Below the pieces are notes generated by a model. That model worked only from the letters and a program-made list of their open reading frames with translations, had not been told where the DNA came from and did not search any database. From Branchiostoma floridae (Eukaryota; Chordata; Leptocardii; Amphioxiformes; Branchiostomatidae), in the NCBI RefSeq assembly GCF_000003815.2, contig NC_049995.1, positions 4,399,021 through 4,463,020 on the forward strand: 64,000 bases of DNA, in the 5' to 3' direction. Numbering within the stretch: the stretch's first letter is position 1; every line of letters begins with the position of its first letter. Below, in pieces: positions 37,601 to 47,711 of the stretch. A program made the translations under genes and the position numbers.

Positions 37601-39491
37601 CGCATCCGGGGCCGGAACGTGGTGGAGTTCGGGCCAACTCCCTACCTCAACCGGGAAAAAATGAAGACCGGCGACTACTTCCGGTATAAATTCAGAACGG
37701 GAACTGTGCAGGTGTGTAGGAAGTAATCATTGTTTGGTATAAAGTGTCGCATTTTGTTTAGTCACAAATATGCAAATATTAGGTATGATTCTCGTTATCA
37801 GAAGATGACAAGAACGCCGCATAATGTAAACCGATTCGAGAAAGCAAACTTGGTTACGCTTTTGCAGCAAGATTGGCCATGCATATGTCTCGTTTTGCTT
37901 GGTACTTGTGGTAGAAAGTTATAGTATTGTACGTAATGTATTCCTTGGTCACTGCCTCCAAAATAACCGAAGCTTGGTACTGGTTTACATTTGAGTGACG
38001 CCTTCGTTTTATTGTTATTCAAAGGAATGGTACTTGGTGAACTCCGACCCTTCTTCGGGACACCCGTACCACGTGCACGTCAATCACTTCCAGGTCGTCG
38101 CCTACAATCAGTACAACGGCCCCGTGGCCAGCTTCGCGCCTGCGTACTACGATCAACAGGTAGGATAAGTCGGTTGAAGAATTAAACTGCGCGTGCGCAA
38201 TGAGAGTTTGTGGGGGAAGCATTGTGGGTAATATGTCAAAGTTAAAGGCCCCTGAGACATAAATAAAACATGGTCTAAGAACTGTTCACAAGTTAGCAGC
38301 CTTTGCTCTTCCTTGACATATCAGCCAAAATACATATCATTGCGCATGCGTAGTGTAAACCACGAACCTTTTTAAAGTCTTCATACATATATGTCTTTGA
38401 TTGCATTAGAATTCTAAGAGCCTTTCTGTATTGTTGTACGAGACAATTTAGTCTTCGGACTACTATCTTGTATTTTAAATTGTGTTTAAACAAACCATTT
38501 CTCTCTCTCTCTTAACGCATCTACAATTAAAGCCTGTTAACATCTACAATTAAAGGCTGTTAGTAAACTTTTAGTGACGGCTGTTTCCTAAAAAAATCCA
38601 GTGCACTTTTCACCACCAATGACAGTACGGGTAACGGCAACACTTGCGATGGAAGTCTTAATATGACCAAGATATGACAGACAGTGAATCATATTTGAAA
38701 GACGACACAAGTATAAAGTTTAGCGTGTTATATCCAAACAGGGGTTTCTCTGCGATCAACAACTGGAAGACTTTGACCCGCTGGAAGCCCCGGAGGTCAT
38801 ACCGGTTAACCTGACGTTTCTGGGGCACGAGACGAGGGACCGGGGCATGGCGGGATACGTACCGATCGGCCAATGGAGAGACACCATCATGGTCCCACCA
38901 CTGGCTAGCATCACCATCCGGTTTATGGCCGACGAGTAAGTATTTGAATTTGAATGAGTGGCCGTTACGTGCCGATTGGCCAATGGAGAGACACCATTAT
39001 GGTCCCACCGTTAGCAAGGTGGATCAAAATTCTAAGAATAAAATGTAAAGGATGATAAGGTCTATGTTTCCTTGACCACAACCATCGCTTCGCTCATTCG
39101 TTTATTCGATGCTTAAAGCTCATCGGTCAGGCGTCTGGAAATGTCTAGTAAACGTCAGTCATAGCTTTGCTTACTCGGTAGTTAATTCGATGGTTATACG
39201 AGGATCACAGTTGCAAGAAATCACAAAATGGATAAGGTCTATCTTTTATCAACCACGGTAATTGCTTCGCTCACTCGGTAGTTTATTCGATGGTCGAAAG
39301 CCATTGGCGTCTGGAAATGTCTGGTAAACTTTAGCCATAGCTTCGCTTACTCAGCAGTTTATTCGATTTTTTTATTGGCTATGAGCATTTTTTTTTCATC
39401 CGAAACACTTCGATTCAAAGGATAATATTAAAACTTTGTTTTAACATTAAATTTCTTTTCTTTTTAGGTATCCCGGAACTTGCGTCATCCA
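31661..39491 (+). CDS. Laccase-type multicopper oxidase A (3' end in gap)
   Basis: Predicted secreted enzyme that oxidises phenolic or metal substrates while reducing O2 to water. Exons: 31661-31754, 32416-32600, 33045-33173, 33723-33827, 34547-34737, 35125-35207, 35632-35730, 36619-36749, 37123-37210, 37518-37711, 38025-38159, 38742-38935 and 39468 into the gap, all phase-consistent (about 550 residues visible, roughly 60 missing judging from paralogue B). Residues 1-21 form a signal peptide (SSLLFLALCLVACGSAHAQ). Copper motifs: HVHGLH (His118, His120), WYHAHHHG (His161, His163), HPYHVHVNHF (His446, His449, His451); the fourth, HCH, begins at YPGTCVIH exactly where the gap starts. YNGGWPSPTLRVRAGD is also typical of laccases. 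Introns hold a 96-bp minisatellite, a hAT MITE and others. It is a close inverted paralogue of B at 59353-63823. Confidence 0.9.
33222..33602. repeat. (TCTC)n microsatellite in oxidase A intron 3
   Basis: Nearly 400 bases of C/T-only simple repeat. The Ser/Leu-rich frames across it are artefacts. Confidence 0.95.
33846..34215. repeat. Four-copy 96-97 bp minisatellite in oxidase A intron 4
   Basis: Units start 'ttgattt' at 33846, 33942, 34038 and 34135 and contain 'ggaactccaaaactgacgc'. Copies are well conserved, indicating recent expansion. A shorter related phrase ('gttgatttgatcatttggat') occurs in oxidase B near 61894. Confidence 0.9.
34441..34579 (+). repeat. 101-bp tandem duplication carrying the exon 5 acceptor
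   Basis: The acceptor and first bases of exon 5 ('tgcaggtagccagtggtctt', continuing to 'gccggactgttg') occur at 34441 and again at 34542. The second copy is the one followed by the full open exon; the first runs into GATC/GATT simple repeat and is a decoy acceptor. Confidence 0.85.
35772..36221. mobile_element. hAT-type MITE, copy 2 (oxidase A intron 7)
   Basis: 450 bp, same family as 13838-14278 but in reverse orientation; ends TACGGGTGGGTA and TACCCACCCCTA. Perfect 8-bp duplication GTAGGGAC (35764-35771, 36222-36229). Confidence 0.9.
36779..36938. mobile_element. MITE of the TCTCCAAGCAGAT family in oxidase A intron 8
   Basis: Ends TCTCCAAGCAGATGC and ATCTGCTTGGAGA, with an interior ('gtgccataagatagtag', 'gatactattttatgctgtc') parallel to 26494-26635. 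Directly after it (about 36958) lies an older MITE end, 'ctctacaagcagaggttag', that is also present in oxidase B intron 8. Confidence 0.7.
38185..38360. repeat. Dispersed 'cattgtgggtaatatg' element in oxidase A intron 11
   Basis: 'gcattgtgggtaatatgtca' near the left and 'cattgcgcatgcg' near the right. Related fragments lie at about 32155 and 35355 (oxidase A introns), 60885-61035 and 63875-63925 (oxidase B). A nonautonomous DNA element is likely. Confidence 0.55.
38956..39017 (+). pseudogene. Duplicated exon 12 fragment in oxidase A intron 12
   Basis: Twenty bases after the exon 12 donor there is a second copy of part of that exon, encoding RYVPIGQWRDTIMVPPLA. It differs from exon 12 of A at several bases; at some ('tacgtgccgattggccaatg') it matches oxidase B instead. 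It lacks an acceptor and probably is not translated. Confidence 0.8.
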
Positions 39492-40279
39492 NNNNNNNNN
39501 NNNNNNNNNNNNNNNNNNNNNNNNNNNNNNNNNNNNNNNNNNNNNNNNNNNNNNNNNNNNNNNNNNNNNNNNNNNNNNNNNNNNNNNNNNNNNNNNNNNN
39601 NNNNNNNNNNNNNNNNNNNNNNNNNNNNNNNNNNNNNNNNNNNNNNNNNNNNNNNNNNNNNNNNNNNNNNNNNNNNNNNNNNNNNNNNNNNNNNNNNNNN
39701 NNNNNNNNNNNNNNNNNNNNNNNNNNNNNNNNNNNNNNNNNNNNNNNNNNNNNNNNNNNNNNNNNNNNNNNNNNNNNNNNNNNNNNNNNNNNNNNNNNNN
39801 NNNNNNNNNNNNNNNNNNNNNNNNNNNNNNNNNNNNNNNNNNNNNNNNNNNNNNNNNNNNNNNNNNNNNNNNNNNNNNNNNNNNNNNNNNNNNNNNNNNN
39901 NNNNNNNNNNNNNNNNNNNNNNNNNNNNNNNNNNNNNNNNNNNNNNNNNNNNNNNNNNNNNNNNNNNNNNNNNNNNNNNNNNNNNNNNNNNNNNNNNNNN
40001 NNNNNNNNNNNNNNNNNNNNNNNNNNNNNNNNNNNNNNNNNNNNNNNNNNNNNNNNNNNNNNNNNNNNNNNNNNNNNNNNNNNNNNNNNNNNNNNNNNNN
40101 NNNNNNNNNNNNNNNNNNNNNNNNNNNNNNNNNNNNNNNNNNNNNNNNNNNNNNNNNNNNNNNNNNNNNNNNNNNNNNNNNNNNNNNNNNNNNNNNNNNN
40201 NNNNNNNNNNNNNNNNNNNNNNNNNNNNNNNNNNNNNNNNNNNNNNNNNNNNNNNNNNNNNNNNNNNNNNNNNNNNNNN
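39492..40279. other. Assembly gap (788 N)
   Basis: The gap begins inside the final exon of oxidase A, in the codon for the first His of the HCH copper motif, and ends shortly before the 3' end of the minus-strand P-loop gene. Confidence 1.
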
Positions 40280-40352
40280 CGCGAGGGGCATAGTTTGATT
40301 ACACACAAAGCGTTGAGTCCGGCACGAGGAATGAACACGCGGCAAATATACA

Positions 40353-43300
40353 TCAGATGGTGTCGGGGAAGATGAAGTCTGGGTCGGCGGGCTCCCATCC
40401 GGTGCTCTGGCAAACCTTGTCAAAGACGCCCCGGTCCCAGTCTCCCACCCACTCGTCCGAATGGGGCTGGTATTCGTTGTCTTCCCGTTTGGGGTGGCTC
40501 GAAAACGCGGTGTCTGCTAGAGACTCTTTGCTGAACACCTCGGCAAGGGGAACTTCGATGTCGGCATCACTGATGTCTACCTTGATCCCAAGCTTTTCCA
40601 TGACCTCCTGCAAAGCTCTGGTCTTCTTTTCCGCGAGTGTCTCGTAGCTGAGAACGGCGTGGAAGAAGTTTTCTGGAAACTGCTCCCGTAGCTTCAATGC
40701 CTTGTGCATCGTACCTTGCCACAGCGTTACAATGTAGTACGATATATCTCTCTCTACTTCGTCGTTATCAAGCTCTGGGTCGTCCCCGAATATCGTGACA
40801 CTGCCGTACTCCTTCTCAAAGCAGAACGCGTTTCTTCCCAGCTTCCTGGCCTTCTGGAAGTTGGCGTAGTGGCGCTTTTCGTTGTCCAAAATAAGCCGCA
40901 AGTGCGACTCGTAAAACTTCAGGCCGTTTCTGTACAGGAAGGCCGTCTTCGCTTTCGGGTGGGCCCTCGCCATCACACGGCCGACAACGGTCGAGTCCGG
41001 GGCAAGCGTGTACAAGATGGTTGAGCGTTTCAGTGGGTCAGACTTGAGGAGATAGTAATTGAAGACTGTGGTGAGGTTCCTGACTAAGGTGACTGCTGTC
41101 GCGTCGTCTCGAATCAGTTTGTAGATGTCTTCTTCTTCTTCGTCGTCTTCGTCGGGAAGGTCTTCTAGACATGCCAGGGCGGCAGCAGCGATGACATTGT
41201 AGACGTCAGGTTGACACACAGCGCGGACAGACGGTAACACGTCCACCGCGTTATTGAAGAGTGTGCAGCCGCAACGACCTGCAACAGACAAGAAAACGTG
41301 TACCTTGTATTATACTTTGTGCAAAGTTTTATGTACTATTGCTATGCTTGATATGCTATAGCTATTTAATGTTGTTTGTGTTTCTCTTCTAAGACAAGCC
41401 CTTTGAAATGGCTAGTTGGGCGACCTTGGCTGCCTGTAATGTCAGCCGAATGAATGGATGGATGGATGGATGGATGGATGGATGGATGGAACTGAAAATA
41501 TTGATGTTTGATTCTTTGCCCCTCCCATTGTCAAAGACACGAAATCTCTGGATCATTTAGATGGTGATAGGTTTCATGGCTGATAGCTGGTAGATAGCTA
41601 CCATACCAGATGGCAATCACTTTAAAAAAAACATACCACAGGGCTTCTACTCTTAAAAATCACAAAGAGAATTTGCCACCTCAGAGGGTACCGATTTGTT
41701 AAATTTGGGGCCCTGGTTTATAGACTATAATCAGTAAAGCCCCCTTCACACGAGAGCACGAATGAGCCGAAATGCCGTCCGAATGAATTTTTTTTCTATT
41801 CGTGGCAATTCCTTGCAATTCGTACTGTATTCTAAACATTCTTACTGCATTCGAGATATTCGTCCCCGTTCTTATGGCTGGCTCGAAAGTTTTTGACATG
41901 TTAAAAACTGTCGAGGTGCATTCGAAGTGGAGAAATATCGAATGGCGTTCGTAGTGGATTCTTAGTGTATTCTAACTATTCTGACTGCAGTCTGACCGCA
42001 TTCCACGGCATTCTAACATTATTCGAAACATTCTTATGTCATTCGATGGAGAACCGAAACGGCAAGCCACCTCGAATCCTGCCAGAATGTGGCCGAAAGA
42101 ATATTTCGAATGCCGTAAGAATGTCTAGAATGCACTACGACTCCACAGGAATAGACAAGAATTTTCATTCTGACGGCATTCCGGCTGATTCCTTCTCGTG
42201 TGAAGGGGATTTAAGGCCCATTTAGAATTCCCACCCGAATGGCCCCGAATGTAACACGAAGTTTGCAAATACTTCATTCCGGCTGGTTCGGCTTGATTCC
42301 TGCTAATTCGATTTCCGTGTGAAGGCCCTATTACAGATGTGGGGTATATGGCCATCTGGACCAATATTGCAATGCTAGACATATTCTTGTCCTTCAAGTC
42401 TATAGCAGAATACATTGCAGCATTCAGATGAAGTTCCTACATTTTTTGCTTCATCCAAGGTTCTGTTCAAATTTTCAAATATAACACGTACAAAGGCTGA
42501 CAACTTCATAAACTACATAAGATCATTACAAGAATTTCGGCTTTGGAGGTTCAGACTTTAAGATAATAACTGATAGATACCTGTGTTGTACACGAAGATC
42601 TCCTGAACATGTTTGACTTCTTCAACCACGGCATCGGCGACATCTTGTAGCTGGGATATCGGCATCATGAGGATCTCCTCTGCTTTCTCTCGCTGGGCCT
42701 GAGGAAATAATTAATTAAGTTTTATGGCAAATTCTTGCCCGGGGGCTAATTGCAAGTGACAAAAAATGACATACAAATAATGATAAACAGTATAGTAAGC
42801 GACTACTCTAGTCTAACTTAAACTAGTTAAATATGTAACTTACTGGGTTTGACTCCTTTTTCTGAGACAGTGGAAGACGAAAGATTCCACTTTTTCTGTA
42901 ATGTGTGGGTTTTGTGACGTTACAAGGAGAGTAGTTTTCTTTTTCTCTGTAAACGTGGAAATATTAGGATAAAATTTGGTGGCTTCTTTCAAGAGGTCTT
43001 TTCTCTCTTGATCATAGAAAGGGCAGTTTGAGATAAAATGTGCTTCGTCTTCTACCATATCTAACGTACAGTATATACTAGTTTTATTATACACGGGTAA
43101 CTTCTTATATCGCCCTTTTTACGTTTCAGTCAGTTTCGAGGGGACAAGATCATGCAATACTAGTACTAGTGGTCATCTTAAGTTAAGTTGAGGTCCTTCC
43201 CGAACCAGATGGTAGATAGGTGGCGCTTATCTCTGTTTCTGTACACCTGGACCACACAACTTCTATGCAGATTATGCAAACGCCGCCAAAATTTACATAA

Positions 43301-44237
43301 GGTATGCCTGATGATTATAGTCACTTTTATCTAAGTTACACGTGCCGCTCGTATGAATATCATATCATTTACCATGAATACTCAGTATNNNNNNNNNNNN
43401 NNNNNNNNNNNNNNNNNNNNNNNNNNNNNNNNNNNNNNNNNNNNNNNNNNNNNNNNNNNNNNNNNNNNNNNNNNNNNNNNNNNNNNNNNNNNNNNNNNNN
43501 NNNNNNNNNNNNNNNNNNNNNNNNNNNNNNNNNNNNNNNNNNNNNNNNNNNNNNNNNNNNNNNNNNNNNNNNNNNNNNNNNNNNNNNNNNNNNNNNNNAG
43601 AACGAACCGCCTCCCATCACATGATCCAATCAGCCGCTTGTGTATTTGTAATGTTATTATCAGGCAATCACATCGCCGAATGCGGTCTAGAGGCATCGTG
43701 ATTGGCTGGTAACTTTCGTCCAATGGCAGCCAGGGGAATAAATGACTGCATGACGGCCCGGGACTAATCGGAATCGGAGTGAGAAGGACGGATGATAGAA
43801 CATCATGTTTAGTTTTGTAATGAGTACACACACGGACCCACCCACCCACACATACACACAAGTACACACACACACACGCAAGTACACACATAAGTACACA
43901 CGCACACCCAAGTACATACACGTACACACACGCACACGTACACACACATATGTACACACACACGCACACACTACACACACAGACTCACCTGCATGAATGA
44001 AGAGAATGGCCTCAGATCAGCACCTTCCGTTGTCTTCACGAACATGACTTCCCCTTTCGTCCAGTCGATCGTGTAGACAGAATATTCGTGGCCGCGTTCC
44101 TTGAAGAAAGCCACCATATCTTCGATAGGTTGCCTGTCTCCGGTCACCTCAAAGTCATCCACATCGGACAGTTCCCCCTCCAGAAGCTCGTAGTCTTCTT
44201 CTTCGTCCCACTTGGCTTGTTGTGTGTACGCCATCAT
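40353..44237 (-). CDS. Sulfotransferase-like P-loop protein
   Basis: Exons on the minus strand: 44237-43989, 42698-42581, 41278-40353, phases consistent, 430 aa. Residues about 118-130 (FVYNTGRCGCTLF) form a phosphate-binding loop like the GRCGST loop of sulfotransferase-fold proteins, and FLYRNGLKFYESHLR further on matches the 3'-phosphate-binding segment of that fold. A PAPS-type nucleotide is therefore the likely ligand, but no substrate can be named. The usual Ser after the Gly is Cys here. Residues 1-83 are acidic (WDEEEDYELLEGELSD) and an acidic run LPDEDDEEEED follows the P-loop. There is no signal peptide or membrane segment, so it is probably cytosolic. Two ATGs are adjacent at 44237; an acceptor just upstream implies a non-coding first exon, plausibly ending at a GTATGT donor at 45896. 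Its 3' end faces the 3' end of oxidase A across a gap. Confidence 0.7.
41454..41491. repeat. (GGAT)n microsatellite
   Basis: Nine or so tandem 'ggat' units in the second intron of the P-loop gene. Confidence 0.95.
41733..42336. mobile_element. ATTCG-rich nonautonomous DNA element
   Basis: Left end 'taaagcccccttcacacgag' faces 'ctcgtgtgaaggggattta' near 42195-42213, and a second end-like 'cgtgtgaaggcccta' lies near 42318-42332. The interior is packed with 'attcg/cgaat' words. It lies in an intron of the P-loop gene. The superfamily is not resolved. Confidence 0.6.
42840..43094 (-). mobile_element. LINE 3'-end coding fragment
   Basis: The minus-strand frame contains MVEDEAHFISNCPFYDQERK, the Cys/His-type tail that follows reverse transcriptase in several non-LTR retrotransposons. 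Only the last ~85 codons remain. It lies in an intron of the P-loop gene, on the same strand. Confidence 0.65.
43389..43598. other. Assembly gap (210 N)
   Basis: Run of N within intron 1 of the P-loop gene. Confidence 1.
43826..43983. repeat. (CA)n-rich microsatellite next to exon 1 of the P-loop gene
   Basis: Dense 'cacaca/gtacacac' simple repeat ending a few bases from the exon 1 donor at 43988. Cys/Val frames on the minus strand are artefacts. Confidence 0.95.
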
Positions 44238-44249
44238 TACCGGAACCTG

Positions 44250-47200
44250 GTCATCAATGTGCAGTTATTACAGTTATTAAAATCTGTATTTGATATACAT
44301 GTAATAATGGAAAAGATAGGCAAATATAAATACAAACGTATACGTATACAGAGTTTGACTGCTGTGTCTACGACCCACTCATTTATCCAATTAGCCAAGA
44401 CAACTTCATTGTGAAAAAAGGAACAAAAGCAGCAACCTGAAATTTACTCGTCCCGAAGGGGAATTACAGGAAGCAAAGGATGAAACGGAGAGAAAGAACG
44501 CAGGCAAATGAAACGCACCGAAGAACAGCTAGTAGAGAATATCAATATTTCCAATAAAGAATTAACCGACTGAATATATACAGCTATCTGACTGTGATAT
44601 TTTCAGAACTCTAAAATAGTTCGACTTTTCCCCACTATTAGACAATAAAGAATTTTCTAGATAATACTGCAGTCTATGCAATATATTATTTCGCATATAG
44701 AATTCATAAGTAATATTCATCTATCTGGCTGTGACTTTTTCAGAGCTCTAAAATTGTATTTGGGCATCCCTTTTCCAGATTGCATAAAACCGACGGAGGT
44801 TGATGGAGATATGCAGTTCTGCTAGACAACAGTGCTACCTAGAGATCTAGTTCGGTACTGCAATAGATATATGAAATCCTATATGAAAAACTAATTTTCT
44901 GAAATTGGGACATTGATTCATAAAAGACGTAACTGGGGAGTAGTTGTTAAAAATATGCTTGTTCAACTCTCTTTTTGAGAAAAACAGACAATCGAACGAC
45001 AACACACTGAAAACGTTGTTGTGCCGTTTCTTTTTTGTAATTCAAATACTGCCAGAATTGTCTAAGAAAAGGGAGTGGCTCTCTCGAACTAGGCCAGACC
45101 CGCTAATGAGAGCCCCCGAGCATTTTCACACCTACAGACTACTCTCTTTTCACCACGGGCCCCGTCTTGTCTGAAACCACTTTCTTCATTCCCAAGCAGA
45201 TGTCAGAGTGAAAGACCGAAGTGTTTTTCTACTGGGCTTCTCCCTGGCAGTTTATACCTGGACTCATGTTTGCAAAAAGGAAGTCTAGCCCAACTAGCTA
45301 GTCTATAGACGCAGCCAACACAATAATAGTATTAAACGAAAGTAAGTAACGAATGTTAAAAATTTGTATCTTTTACTTTCCAGATCCCTATCGTTTCTAA
45401 TGGCATGTGCAATAGTGGTCTACAATTTAGGTTAACTAGAGGCGAAAGAAAAAAAGGGAGGAAAAAGGTACTCGTGCCCTCACGAAACTAGATCTTTCCG
45501 TAAAATGTACTGCAAGACATCGAAAATTAAAAAGTATGTACCTATGCCTTTAAAACTGTCACTGTTGGAAGAATATTGTAGTAACAGTGCATATAAAATA
45601 ATTACGTACAAGACATCCTCAAAGTCAAACTGAGGTTAAGAGTTTTTTTCTTCAAGAAGTGCAATACGATTTTTCTACGACCAAGGCAACCTCCTTGTTA
45701 CGACTCGCGCTTTTGCTACGAACAGAGGGTCCCCCCTTCCTCTTCTCGATATTAAAGTGTAGTGGGCTCTTTTATAGAATTACGTGCAGACGTTTGACTC
45801 CCTAACGATCTCTCAGGTGCCAGCTTTATGGGCTGTAAGACTATTTTAAGAGTAAAAGTTGATTATATGTGACCTAAGAGTAGTAGAAGAACATACCTGT
45901 GCGTAGGTTGTGATCCTCAAGAATACAGACAAACGCAGAACACGCTGTCCAGAACTGAAATGTGGACGTACCGGTTTGGTGCTTAATATGTAAATCGTGC
46001 CAATATTGTCTGACCAATGGGTGTGGTTGTAGGTCAAAGAGAGTTGACTCAAGACTGGTAGCCGTCAGAATCTTTACATCTGACTCGGAGGTTTCATTGG
46101 CTCATTTGCGGCCATTGAAATGTACGGACATGAATGAATCAATCAAGATTATACATTTTTGCCGAAACGAGCTATCAAAGTAAAGGTCAGTTGATAGACA
46201 GAGCATACATAATAATATGACCTAGTCTAGATCTAGCACAGTTGTTCGGCTTCTTCTCGCTTCTTGGTAACGGTGAAAATGTACTACGTTTGTAAGGGGT
46301 AAGCAAGATTCGGTTTGTCAAACTACACGAGGAATATGGATTTGTCAGTGCTACTACTATGTCTAAAGTGAGGGAATCTACTTTCTATATAGCTAAATAG
46401 AGTATTTGTATCATAATCATACATAGTACAATCAACAACGAAGTGTACTGTTTGAGATACAAAACGGACATCTTTTACATATACAGTACCCCATGTGTAA
46501 ATTACAGGTCGTAACAGGGCAATCGTTGACAGATACATGAAATATATTCAATATCAACCAACACATTCATATTCTACCAAGTGTAGTCGACTTCTTCTAG
46601 CTTCTTTGTGATACGGAAAGCTACAAAATATTTTGTAGTAACAAATATTATCAAAGATTTGTCTAAATTCATTAGGAATATGATTTTGTCCCTGTCATGA
46701 GTATGAATTAGAGAAACATAGCTTCTGTCAGTCTATAAAGTTCAGCTCTATCTTTGTTCTATAGTCTACATTCTACTGCAAAATGCTGTCCATCTTCTCT
46801 TCTATCTAGATTACAATATCAACATATTCTTTGTTCCAGAGGAATCCGTTCAATAAGTGTGGTGGGTTCTTTAACAGTCTCAAGGTGTGAGTCTCTGTAA
46901 ACACGGGACCCCCGGTGTCAAAAGCGACGGAGGTACTTAGTAGATGGAGATATGCAGTACTGCTAGACAATAGTGCCATCTACAGATCTAGTTCGGTACT
47001 GCAATAAACACAAAACTTGTTCCAGGAAATAGATTATGAATGGCATAATTTGTTTATTCAGAATTCTCCTGTATCTAACTATAATACATACTTGATGACA
47101 AGTGCCTGATGATATACAGCAGTTTTATTGATAAATCATAATGACTGTAGTTGATCACACTGCAGCGCCACCTTGCAGTTGGTAGCAGAATGGCAATAGA

Positions 47201-47700
47201 AACATTGCTAGGTTAACGTTTGTTTCTGTTGTTATAATCTCTTTTCCATTCATGTAATGATTTACATATTAATTCATATGTTCATGTGTGCATTTGAAAG
47301 AAGCAGAAGAACTTATTGCAACTTGTGTATACATGGCATTTGCATAATATATTACTAATATCCAACAATACTAAAAAAAAACCTAATCCAATGAATATTG
47401 CACTCAAAATTAAAAAGAAAACAGATCACTTTCCAACTGAGCTATGATTCATTAAAAATGAGGAGTCAGACAAATTGACAATGTTGCGTGAAGACGCTCA
47501 GTACACAGAGTTAAGCTCACTACACATCACCCGGATGGAGGTCTGATGAACCTCCGTCTCATATCAGCCATATGGTGATTTACACCATTCACTCAAATGC
47601 AAGACCTGGCGTATCGCTGTCTTGTAGTTAGTTTTTGTCACCCTGTAAGGGCCGGTATAATCTTGTTGTGTGTAAGCACATCGACTGATGATGATAAAGT
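44250..47700. other. Spacer upstream of the P-loop gene with LINE debris
   Basis: A minus-strand donor (…CGCACAG|GTATGT) at 45897 marks a possible non-coding first exon of the P-loop gene (about 45897-45970). Two related fragments sharing 'atctagttcggtactgcaat' lie at about 44790-44866 and 46926-47003. A minus frame at 46538-46323 contains VHFVVDCTMYDYD, a worn copy of the LINE tail seen at 42840. No other gene seen. Confidence 0.45.
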
Positions 47701-47711
47701 TTTCCCCACAG

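Noticed and set aside
39415-40423. Long open frames across the 788-N gap
   Set aside because: Open only because N positions cannot encode stops.
43687-43980. Cys/Val-rich minus frames
   Set aside because: Artefact of the (CA)n microsatellite.
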